Translations under genes and position numbers: made by a program | Source of the DNA: Candidatus Benthicola azotiphorus | GTDB lineage: Bacteria > Gemmatimonadota > Gemmatimonadetes > Palauibacterales > Palauibacteraceae | Direction of reading: 5' to 3' | Assembly: GCA_947581745.1 (NCBI GenBank) | Contig: CANPVW010000029.1 | Coordinates: 1-9,121 of the forward strand | Length of the DNA stretch: 9,121 bases | Shown: positions 1 through 6,331 of the stretch, in pieces | How the letters are laid out: every line of letters begins with the position of its first letter | Numbering within the stretch: position 1 is the stretch's first letter | The notes under the pieces: model-generated | What the model was told of the DNA's origin: nothing | Databases searched by the model: none | What the model saw: the letters and a program-made list of their open reading frames with translations, nothing else

Positions 1-1
1 C

Positions 2-1426
2 ACCGCCGTGGTCCCATCCGCGCGCCAGGTCGAGTACCAGCGCATGGAGATGATCGGTTTCGTGCACCTTTCCGTGAACACGTTCACCGATCGTGAGTGG
101 GGCTACGGAGATGAGTCGCCCGCCGTGTTTAACCCGACGGCGCTGGACGCCGGACAGTGGGCTTCCGTCGCGGCGGATGCCGGAATGGGCGAGCTGATCC
201 TCACCGCCAAGCATCACGACGGCTTCACGCTGTGGCCGTCGGCGCTCACGGAGCACTCCGTCCGCAACAGCCCGTGGCGCGAGGGCAGGGGCGACCTCGT
301 CAGGGAGTTCGTCGACGCCGTCCGGGACCAGGGGCTCGAGGTGGGGCTCTACGTATCGCCGTGGGATCGCAATCGCGTCGACTACGGCGAGCCCGAATAC
401 CTGGAGTACTATCGAGGCGAGCTGCGCGAGCTCCTCACCGGGTACGGGCCGATCGACGAACTGTGGGTGGACGGGGCAAACGGCGGCACGGGGTGGTACG
501 GCGGCGCCGACGAGGAGCGCCGTATCGACAGGAAGTCCTACTACGACTGGCCCCGCACCTTCGCCCTGGTGAAGTCCCTGCAGCCGAGGACACTCATCTT
601 CTCGGACGCTGGCCCCGACATCCGGTGGATCGGAAACGAGAGCGGAGCCGCCGGGGAGACCAACTGGTCCACGATCGATGTGGGGGGAATCGTGATCGGA
701 GCGGCCGACACGGAATATCTGAACACGGGCGATCCGCGAGGATCTCGATGGGTCGTCCCGCTGTGCGACACGTCGATCCGGCCAGGCTGGTTCTATCACG
801 CATCGCAGGACTCCCTGGTGAAGTCGCCTCAGGAGCTGATCGACATCTACTACCGCTCAGTGGGCCGCAACTGCGTCCTGCTCCTCAACGTTCCGCCGGA
901 CAGGCGCGGTCTGCTGCACGAGACGGACGTCTCCGTGCTGCGGGAATTCCGTCGGATCCTGGACGAGACCTTCCACGAGGACCTCGCCGCCGGTCGTCCG
1001 GTCAGCGGGCCGAGTCACCGTGGCCGAAGGGGGGCCTTCGCTCCCGGTAACCTGGTCGACGGCGATCCGGATACGTACTGGGCCGCGAAGAGCGGAGAGC
1101 CGACAGCTTCCATCGAGATCGACCTCGGGCGCCCGACGTGCTTCGACCGGGTCCTGCTGCAGGAGCCGATCCGCCTCGGCCAGCGAATCGCCGCGTTCTC
1201 CGTCGAAGCGCGGCTCGAAGGCGACTGGACGCCGATCGCCCGCGGCACCACGATCGGCTACAAGCGCCTCCTGCGGGTGCCCGGTGTGCGAGCGGACCGG
1301 GTCCGGATCTCGATCGAGCGCTCCCTGGCACAGCCCGCCCTTTCCCGCGTCGGTCTGTTCGAGGCGTCATCCGGGGAGAAGGCCGAGGACGGGTGCGATT
1401 CCCTGGCGGGATCGGAGGGCGAATGA
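2..1426 (+). CDS. Alpha-L-fucosidase, GH29, with C-terminal F5/8 type C (discoidin) domain; 5' end missing
   Basis: This enzyme probably hydrolyses terminal alpha-L-fucose from glycans outside the cytoplasm. The reading frame is open to the left edge, and the first visible residues (PSARQ) already match the start of the GH29 barrel, so the true start and any signal peptide lie upstream. Counting from the codon at base 2, GH29 hallmarks are NTFTDREWG (about 26-34), ILTAKHHDGF (about 66-75), SPWDRN (about 119-124) and ELWVDGANG, whose Asp at base 470 (residue 157) is the expected nucleophile. The conserved WIGNESG and GETNWS segments follow; I cannot assign the acid/base residue with confidence. 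The barrel ends near LLNVPPDRRG. Residues about 337-457 look like an F5/8 type C/CBM32-like sandwich (NLVDGDPDTYWA, IEIDLG, FDRVLLQE, RVRISI), a likely glycan-binding module. The stop overlaps the sulfatase start (ATGA), so the two genes are probably co-translated. The family call is firm; the exact linkage cleaved is unknown. Confidence 0.93.
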   Translation, partial: TAVVPSARQVEYQRMEMIGFVHLSVNTFTDREWGYGDESPAVFNPTALDAGQWASVAADAGMGELILTAKHHDGFTLWPSALTEHSVRNSPWREGRGDLVREFVDAVRDQGLEVGLYVSPWDRNRVDYGEPEYLEYYRGELRELLTGYGPIDELWVDGANGGTGWYGGADEERRIDRKSYYDWPRTFALVKSLQPRTLIFSDAGPDIRWIGNESGAAGETNWSTIDVGGIVIGAADTEYLNTGDPRGSRWVVPLCDTSIRPGWFYHASQDSLVKSPQELIDIYYRSVGRNCVLLLNVPPDRRGLLHETDVSVLREFRRILDETFHEDLAAGRPVSGPSHRGRRGAFAPGNLVDGDPDTYWAAKSGEPTASIEIDLGRPTCFDRVLLQEPIRLGQRIAAFSVEARLEGDWTPIARGTTIGYKRLLRVPGVRADRVRISIERSLAQPALSRVGLFEASSGEKAEDGCDSLAGSEGE

Positions 1427-2994
1427 GCGGTCTTCGCGGTCTACTGCTTTCGTTGTGCGTGCTCTCCTGTCTGCAGGGCTGCGGTCAGGGTGAGTCTCCC
1501 CAGACGTCGCCCCACCCCAACGTGCTTTTCATCGCGGTGGACGATCTGAGGCCGGAGCTCGGCGCTTACGGGAACCAGTATGTCCGGACGCCGAACATCG
1601 ATCGACTGGCGAGGGAGGGAACGACCTTCCTGCAGGCGCACGTGCAGCAGGCGGTGTGCAATCCGTCGCGGGCCAGCGTGATGACGGGACTGCGCCCCGA
1701 TTCGCTTCGTGTCTGGGACCTGCAGACCGACTTCCGCCAGACGGTGCCGGACGTGACGACCCTGCCGCAGCACTTCATGCGGAACGGGTACCACGCGGTC
1801 GCGATCGGCAAGATCTACCACAACGTGATTCCGGACTCCCTGTCGTGGAGCGAGCCGAAGCTTCACATCGACGGCTACCCGTTCGATCCCGACGCGGTGT
1901 ATCGCGACCCGACGAACCTCGCGATCCAGGAGGCTCGGAAAGCCCGGATCATCGAGGCCGGTCAGCAGGACCGGTACATCGACCGCTACGGCCAGTGGTA
2001 CCTCAAGGCCGGCGCCACGGAGGCGGTCGAGGGCGGCGACGACCTGTACTACGACGGGGCACAGACGGACGCGGCGATCCGGAAGATGGGAGAGCTGGTC
2101 GAGGCGGGCAGGCCCTTCTTCTTCGCCGTCGGCTACTACCGGCCGCACCTGCCCTTCAACGCGCCCCGGAAGTACTGGGACCTGTACGATCCGGACAGCA
2201 TCCCCCCTGCCCGGAACCCGACCGTGCCGCGTGGCGGGCCGCCGATGGCGATCAACAACATGCGCGAGCTGCGAGGATACTCGGACTTTCGCGATGCGCC
2301 GCACCCGTTCGACGGCGGCCTGGCGGAGGACGACGCGCGGCGATTGAAGCACGGCTACTACGCGTCGGTGAGCTACGTGGACGCGCAGATCGGGCGATTG
2401 CTCGACGCGCTTGATGGATTGGGACTGGCCGACAGTACGATCGTCGTCCTGTGGGGGGATCACGGCTGGAAGCTCGGCGAGCACGGCAGCTGGGCGAAGA
2501 TGACGAATTACGAGATCGACACTCGCGCACCGCTCATCGTGCGCGCGCCCGACGGCAGGGGCCGCGGCGCCAGGGTCGAGCGACTGGTCGAGTTCGTGGA
2601 CATCTACCCGACGCTGTCGGAGCTGGCCGGCCTTCCGCTCCCGGAACACCTGCAGGGAGTGAGCGCCGTTCCGCTGATGCTCGATCCCGGCCTCGAGTGG
2701 AAGCCGGCCGTGTTCAGCCAGTTCCTGCGAGAGGGAATCTGGATCGCCCCCGATGGAATCGAGTACATGGGGTATGCCGTGCGCACGGATCGTTACCGCT
2801 ACGTGACCTGGGTGAAGCGCGCGACCGGCGAGGTGGCGGCCCGCGAGCTGTACGATCACCGGATCGATCCGGACGAGGACGTGAATCTCGCCGGAAGTCC
2901 CGAATACGAGGAAACGCTGGGGGAACTGGAGGCCGTGCGACGGGCTGGCTGGCGCGCCGCGCTGCCGGCACGACAGCGCACGGCGGGAAGATGA
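1423..2994 (+). CDS. Lipoprotein sulfatase, iduronate-2-sulfatase-like (type I, formylglycine-dependent)
   Basis: This 523-residue protein should remove sulfate esters from a glycan. Its N-terminus is a lipoprotein signal with lipobox LQGC (Cys20), placing it at a membrane, probably facing the periplasm or outside. Asp40-Asp41 are metal ligands in FIAVDDLRPELGAYG. CNPSR at 79-83 is the CxPSR signature, with Cys79 converted to formylglycine. GKIYH (129-133) supplies an active-site Lys. Further along, GYYRPHLPF and WGDHGWKLGEHGSWAK (Asp346-His347 as metal ligands, Lys350) closely follow human iduronate-2-sulfatase in order and spacing, which suggests the S1_7-type group. Sulfatases of this group can act on substrates other than iduronate, so substrate is inferred only from the neighbours: with a fucosidase upstream, a sulfated fucose- or uronate-containing polysaccharide is plausible. 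The start is the ATG inside ATGA, with GGAGG at 1414-1418 upstream. A maturation enzyme (FGE or anSME) must be encoded elsewhere. A longer frame opens upstream at 1138, but it is a shadow of GH29. Confidence 0.93.
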   Translation: MSGLRGLLLSLCVLSCLQGCGQGESPQTSPHPNVLFIAVDDLRPELGAYGNQYVRTPNIDRLAREGTTFLQAHVQQAVCNPSRASVMTGLRPDSLRVWDLQTDFRQTVPDVTTLPQHFMRNGYHAVAIGKIYHNVIPDSLSWSEPKLHIDGYPFDPDAVYRDPTNLAIQEARKARIIEAGQQDRYIDRYGQWYLKAGATEAVEGGDDLYYDGAQTDAAIRKMGELVEAGRPFFFAVGYYRPHLPFNAPRKYWDLYDPDSIPPARNPTVPRGGPPMAINNMRELRGYSDFRDAPHPFDGGLAEDDARRLKHGYYASVSYVDAQIGRLLDALDGLGLADSTIVVLWGDHGWKLGEHGSWAKMTNYEIDTRAPLIVRAPDGRGRGARVERLVEFVDIYPTLSELAGLPLPEHLQGVSAVPLMLDPGLEWKPAVFSQFLREGIWIAPDGIEYMGYAVRTDRYRYVTWVKRATGEVAARELYDHRIDPDEDVNLAGSPEYEETLGELEAVRRAGWRAALPARQRTAGR

Positions 2995-3000
2995 GGAGGT
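2994..3000 (+). promoter_or_regulatory. Ribosome binding site that decides the serine hydrolase start
   Basis: A near-perfect Shine-Dalgarno AGGAGGT lies 7 bases before the ATG at 3008 and begins on the last base of the sulfatase stop codon. It rules out the in-frame GTG at 2999, which falls inside the Shine-Dalgarno itself. The ATG start also gives a clean signal peptide. Confidence 0.8.
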
Positions 3001-3007
3001 GGGCGCG

Positions 3008-4771
3008 ATGAGGATCCTCGGCCTGGGACTGATCTGGCTGGCAGCGGGAGGATTGCTGCAGCCGGCGCACGGACAGGGATGCGCGGAGTTCGTCGGCACC
3101 TGGACGACCGGATTGCCGGTCCGCGATCTGTTCGAGGTGCGCGTCACGGTGCGTGAGCAGGCGGGCGGCTTCGTCGCGGAGATCGAATCGGGGCAGGGGC
3201 GCGAAGTCGTGCCGGTCTGGCTGGACGGACAGCACCTGCGGTTTCAGTCTGTGCTCGCGGCCCTGGCCTTCGATGGACTGGTCTCGGTCGATGGAAGCAG
3301 CATCGGCGGTTTCGTCCAGTCCAGTTCCCACGTCACCCGGGTGAGCCTGCCGAGAGCGGACGGCGCCGCCGACGCGGCCTGGACGATGCGCTGGTCGCCC
3401 CTCGGGCGGACGGGGGATACGGCGCGCTTCGACCTCTACGTGCAGGACGACCGGGACGGCCGGGGCGGCTTCTTCTTCTTCCGGGACCAGCGACTTCCGG
3501 CCCTGTGGGGTTACGGGCTCGAGTGCTCGGCGGGGAGCGTGCAGCTGGGCGAGAAGAACCTCGGCCTCTGGTTCACCGGCGGGATCGGTGAAGCCGGCGA
3601 CCTGGAGCTCACCGCCACGGGTCCGACGGGCTCGATGCCCGTCGTGTTCCAGCGCGTGCCGCAGGACAGCGTTCCCGCACAGCCCGATGCGTCCGTGCTT
3701 CCGGCCCGCGATTCGGCGCGGATCGAGTATGACGGTCTGGCGCCAGCCTCCCTCGAAGACGGCTGGCCGACCGCGGCCCCGTCCGAGGTCGGGATCGTAC
3801 CGGGCTTGATTGGCGACCTGGTCCGGGCGGTGGCGGAGGGAGAACTGGCTTACACACACAGCGTGCTCGTGACGCGCGGCGGCAGGCTCGCGGTGGAGGA
3901 GTACTTCTACGGGTTCGACCGCGAGACCTTGCACGACATGCGCTCGGCCTCGAAGACCGTAACCTCGACCCTGATAGGACTGGCGATCCAGGACGGACGA
4001 ATCGAGAGCTCGGACGCGAGGGCCCTTTCCTTCTTTCCGAACTACCGTCGGTACGACAACTGGGATCCGCGGAAGGCCGACATCACGGTGCGTCACCTTC
4101 TGACCATGAGCTCCGGCCTGGACGCCAACGACTCGGATCCTGCGTCCACGGCCGCAGAGGGCACCTACCAGTCCCAGACCCGACGGCCGGACTGGATCAA
4201 GCTGGCGCTCGATGCGCCGATGCTCGAGGACCCCGGGACCCAGCCGCTGTACGGAAGCGCCAATCCGATGATACTCGGAGGCGTACTGGCGGGTGTCGTC
4301 GACGAACCGGTGGAGTGGTTCGCCCACCTGAACCTGTTCGAGCCTCTCGGAATCGAGAGTTACAGGTTCTTTCTGGACCCCACGGGCATACCGTACATGG
4401 GCGGCGGTCTGTATCTGAGGCCGCGTGACATGGCCAAGTTCGGCCAGATGTACCTGGATGGCGGCATGTGGCAGGGAAGACGCGTGCTGGATGAAGCCTG
4501 GATCGAGGAATCCTGGGGCCGCTACGGCCGACTGAGACCCCTGGACCGCAACGGGCACGAGTACGGCTATCTGTGGTGGCACCACCAATATGAAGTCGGC
4601 GACCGGACGATCGAGACCGTCGAGGCCCGCGGAAACGGCGGGCAATACATCTTCGTCGCGCCCTCGGTCGACCTCGTGGTCGTCATTACGTCGGGCAACT
4701 TCCGCAACGGAAAGACCCGCGAGCCCGAGGAGATCCTCCGCCGCTTCATCCTTCCGGCCGTGGTCCGGTGA
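3008..4771 (+). CDS. Exported serine hydrolase, class-C beta-lactamase/family VIII esterase fold, with unassigned N-terminal beta-rich region
   Basis: This 587-residue protein begins with a Sec signal peptide (MRILGLGLIWLAAGG, likely cut near PAHG-Q at about residue 22). Residues about 23-235 are rich in alternating hydrophobic/polar strands and may hold two related halves; I do not recognise a named domain there. Residues about 250-587 are a beta-lactamase-type (PF00144-like) domain. Ser313-Ala-Ser-Lys316 is the SxxK catalytic motif, Tyr415-Gly-Ser417 is the YxN/YxS motif, and GNGGQ (542-546) sits where the third active-site motif is expected. The YxS form and the motifs VRHLLTMSSGLD and GLYLRPRDMAKFGQMYLDGG are typical of the esterase/6-aminohexanoate-dimer-hydrolase side of the family, rather than true beta-lactamases. 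Its place after a fucosidase and a sulfatase suggests, as inference, an esterase acting on a decorated glycan; a peptidase or amidase role remains possible. The stop overlaps the next gene (GTGA). Confidence 0.88.
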   Translation: MRILGLGLIWLAAGGLLQPAHGQGCAEFVGTWTTGLPVRDLFEVRVTVREQAGGFVAEIESGQGREVVPVWLDGQHLRFQSVLAALAFDGLVSVDGSSIGGFVQSSSHVTRVSLPRADGAADAAWTMRWSPLGRTGDTARFDLYVQDDRDGRGGFFFFRDQRLPALWGYGLECSAGSVQLGEKNLGLWFTGGIGEAGDLELTATGPTGSMPVVFQRVPQDSVPAQPDASVLPARDSARIEYDGLAPASLEDGWPTAAPSEVGIVPGLIGDLVRAVAEGELAYTHSVLVTRGGRLAVEEYFYGFDRETLHDMRSASKTVTSTLIGLAIQDGRIESSDARALSFFPNYRRYDNWDPRKADITVRHLLTMSSGLDANDSDPASTAAEGTYQSQTRRPDWIKLALDAPMLEDPGTQPLYGSANPMILGGVLAGVVDEPVEWFAHLNLFEPLGIESYRFFLDPTGIPYMGGGLYLRPRDMAKFGQMYLDGGMWQGRRVLDEAWIEESWGRYGRLRPLDRNGHEYGYLWWHHQYEVGDRTIETVEARGNGGQYIFVAPSVDLVVVITSGNFRNGKTREPEEILRRFILPAVVR

Positions 4772-5286
4772 GCCCGGACACTACCGGAATCCGCGCGCTG
4801 CGGCCAGATGAGGCGCCCCTGTTCGTCGAGCTGAGGCGCGAGGCCCTGGCCGAAGCGCCCCTCGCGTTCGCCGCCTCCCCGGAGGACGATCGCGGACTCT
4901 CCGCCGAGTTCATGCGCGAGTCTCTTTCCGATCCCGACAGCGCTGCGGTGCTGGGGGCGTTCGAGGGTGATCGGCTCGTGGGAATCGCGGGCGTCGGCCG
5001 GCTGTCGAAGCGAAAGCAGAGGCACCGGGCGATCGTGTGGGGAATGTACGTCTCACCGCCCGCCCGCGGCCGCGGGCTCGGTCTCGACCTCCTGCAGGCG
5101 GCGGTGAATCGGGCGCGCTCGTGGACGGGGGTTCTCCAGGTCCAGCTTTCCGTCACCGATGCGGCCCCGGAGGCTCGTCGGCTGTACGAGCGGGCCGGAT
5201 TCCGGGAATGGGGGGTCGAGCCGCGTTCCCTGGGAGAGGAAGGTCAGTTCGTGACCGAGCGCCACCTGGTGCTCGACCTCGACTGA
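4768..5286 (+). CDS. GNAT-family N-acetyltransferase
   Basis: This 172-residue cytoplasmic protein should transfer an acyl group from acetyl-CoA to an amine; the acceptor is unknown. It starts IRALRPDEAPLFVELRREAL, the usual beta1-alpha1 of GNATs. The acetyl-CoA pyrophosphate loop is Arg100-Gly-Arg-Gly103-Leu-Gly105 (R/QxxGxG), following WGMYVSPPA on beta4. ARRLYERAGF (Tyr140) is the standard motif B region near the C-terminus. The GTG start sits inside the stop of the serine hydrolase (GTGA). No good Shine-Dalgarno is visible, so translation probably depends on coupling to the upstream gene. Only 22 bases separate its end from the convergent pirin gene. The family call is firm; a link to the glycan genes rests on position alone. 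Confidence 0.9.
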   Translation: MSPDTTGIRALRPDEAPLFVELRREALAEAPLAFAASPEDDRGLSAEFMRESLSDPDSAAVLGAFEGDRLVGIAGVGRLSKRKQRHRAIVWGMYVSPPARGRGLGLDLLQAAVNRARSWTGVLQVQLSVTDAAPEARRLYERAGFREWGVEPRSLGEEGQFVTERHLVLDLD

Positions 5287-5308
5287 CGCCGGCAACGCGG
5301 GATCGACA

Positions 5309-6211
5309 TCATCCGGGCTGGATGAAGGTGCCGTTCCGCAGCTCGGAGTAGGCCTGACGCAACTCGTCCTGCGTGTTCATCACGATCGGGCCGGCCCACG
5401 CCACGGGTTCCTGGATCGGCTTGCCCGAGACGAGCAGGAATCGAATTCCCTCGTCGCCGGCCTGCACCGTGACTTCGTCGCCCCTGTCGAACAGGACGAG
5501 CGAGCGGTTTCCGGTCTGGTCCAGGGGCCGCGTGACGACGTTTCCGTCCTCGTCCCGAACGGTCCGCGGCTCGGACGCGTCGCGGAACGTGCCGGAGCCC
5601 TCGAACACGTAGGCGAACCCCTGTCGGTCGGTCTCGACCTGCAGGGTGCGCCGGAGACCGGGCGGCACCCAGACGTCCAGGTAGCGCGGGTCCGCCGCGA
5701 TCCCGTCCACCGGACCGGTCTCTCCCCAGAAGCTGCCGCAGATCACCCGGACCTTCGTGCCGTCGTCTTCGGTCACCACCGGGATCTCGGTCGCCGTCAC
5801 GTCCTGGTACCGGGGAGCGGTCATCTTCCGGGAGGCCGGCAGGTTGGCCCACAGCTGGAACCCGTGCATCCTCCCGTCCGGGTCTCCCTTCGGCATCTCC
5901 TGGTGCAGGATGCCCCGGCCCGCCGTCATCCACTGGATGTCACCGGCTCCCAGCCTGCCGCTATTGCCCAGGCTGTCGCCGTGCTCTACGGTGCCCGCGA
6001 GCACGTAGGTGATCGTCTCGATTCCCCGGTGCGGATGCCACGGGAAGCCGGCCTCGTAGGCGGACGGATCCTCGTTCCGGAAGTCGTCCAGAAGGAGGAA
6101 CGGGTCGAAGTCATCCGTCACGCCGAAGCCGAAGGCACGGCGAAGCTGCACCCCGGCTCCTTCCAGCACGGGTTGCGCTTGCACGATTCTCTTCACGGGC
6201 CTTATGGACAC
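5309..6211 (-). CDS. Pirin family protein (bicupin)
   Basis: This 300-residue protein is a two-cupin pirin, a metal-binding cytoplasmic family whose members include quercetin 2,3-dioxygenases and redox-sensing regulators; the role here is unknown. Counting from the chosen start, the four metal ligands are His59 and His61 (WHPHRGIETITYVL) and His103 and Glu105 (ILHQEMP). These are the equivalents of the His/His/His/Glu set of human pirin, at nearly the same positions. The second cupin domain spans about residues 165-285. I chose the GTG at 6211 because the protein then begins SIRPVKRIVQAQP, as pirins usually do, and GAGGG lies 7 bases upstream. A GTG at 6262 would add 17 residues (MALPASPATEPDDEGAV), but it has no good ribosome binding site and its extension is unlike pirins. 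The gene is convergent with the GNAT gene and divergent from lpxD. All four metal ligands are present, so an active metal centre is likely. Confidence 0.92.
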   Translation of the reverse strand: MSIRPVKRIVQAQPVLEGAGVQLRRAFGFGVTDDFDPFLLLDDFRNEDPSAYEAGFPWHPHRGIETITYVLAGTVEHGDSLGNSGRLGAGDIQWMTAGRGILHQEMPKGDPDGRMHGFQLWANLPASRKMTAPRYQDVTATEIPVVTEDDGTKVRVICGSFWGETGPVDGIAADPRYLDVWVPPGLRRTLQVETDRQGFAYVFEGSGTFRDASEPRTVRDEDGNVVTRPLDQTGNRSLVLFDRGDEVTVQAGDEGIRFLLVSGKPIQEPVAWAGPIVMNTQDELRQAYSELRNGTFIQPG

Positions 6212-6218
6212 GACAGCA

Positions 6219-6223
6219 CCCTC
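6219..6223 (-). promoter_or_regulatory. Ribosome binding site supporting the internal GTG start of the pirin gene
   Basis: On the minus strand this reads GAGGG, 7 bases before the GTG at 6211. That spacing is standard, and it favours the shorter pirin start over the GTG at 6262, which has no comparable site. Confidence 0.55.
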
Positions 6224-6295
6224 ATCGTCAGGTTCGGTTGCAGGGCTCGCCGGGAGCGCCACGCTCGTTCACTACATAGGTAACAATCCGGTCAA

Positions 6296-6313
6296 GGTTC
6301 CGGATCCCGAACC
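6296..6313. repeat. 18-bp imperfect palindrome, possible operator
   Basis: The sequence GGTTCCGGATCCCGAACC pairs with its own reverse complement at 8 of 9 positions; only the C/C pair at 6301/6308 fails. It has perfect GGTTC/GAACC arms around a GGATCC core. It lies in the only real intergenic region, 5 bases before the lpxD Shine-Dalgarno stretch. It could be a dimeric repressor site or an RNA hairpin in the lpxD leader. No run of T follows, so a terminator is unlikely. Function is inferred from position only. Confidence 0.4.
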
Positions 6314-6318
6314 GTCGA

Positions 6319-6325
6319 GAGAAGG
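6319..6325 (+). promoter_or_regulatory. Ribosome binding site of lpxD
   Basis: GAGAAGG ends 6 bases before the ATG at 6332, a normal Shine-Dalgarno spacing. It supports this ATG as the start. Confidence 0.65.
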
Positions 6326-6331
6326 TCACGC

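Larger units (their letters stand above)
6212..6331. promoter_or_regulatory. Divergent intergenic region between pirin and lpxD genes
   Basis: This 120-base region must hold the start signals for two divergent genes (69 bases if the longer pirin start is used). The stretch at about 6268-6287 is clearly richer in A and T than its surroundings and is the most likely promoter melting region. It contains TACATA (TATGTA on the minus strand) at 6273-6278, but I could not pair it with a convincing -35 box at normal spacing on either strand. Promoter positions are therefore not assigned. A palindrome at 6296-6313 and the lpxD ribosome binding site follow. Confidence 0.45.

Noticed and set aside
1138..1422. 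Upstream extension of the sulfatase frame to 1138
   Set aside because: The extra 95 residues are Arg/Pro-rich out-of-frame GH29 sequence. The lipoprotein signal peptide and a good Shine-Dalgarno fix the start at 1423.
2999..3007. GTG at 2999 as the serine hydrolase start
   Set aside because: It lies within the Shine-Dalgarno sequence for the ATG at 3008.
3068..3082. Lipobox in the serine hydrolase (GQGC near residues 23-26)
   Set aside because: The residues before the Cys (Gly-Gln-Gly) do not fit a lipobox, which needs Leu, Val or Ile at -3; an ordinary signal peptidase I site after PAHG fits better.
1441..3147. Open frame of 568 codons on the minus strand, antisense to the sulfatase gene
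   Set aside because: The strand opposite a GC-rich gene is often free of stops. The translation is rich in Arg, Val and His with no recognisable domain, while the plus strand encodes a clear sulfatase.
2714..4645. Open frame of 643 codons on the minus strand, antisense to the serine hydrolase
   Set aside because: Same cause: high GC at third codon positions of the real gene. The translation shows no domain, signal peptide or plausible start context.
6212..6262. Longer pirin start at GTG 6262
   Set aside because: The added 17 residues are unlike pirin N-termini and no ribosome binding site is seen; the GTG at 6211 has GAGGG at ideal spacing. It is not fully excluded.
6273..6278. TACATA/TATGTA as a definite -10 promoter box
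   Set aside because: No -35 element at 16-18 bases on either strand, so it is reported only as part of an AT-richer intergenic patch.
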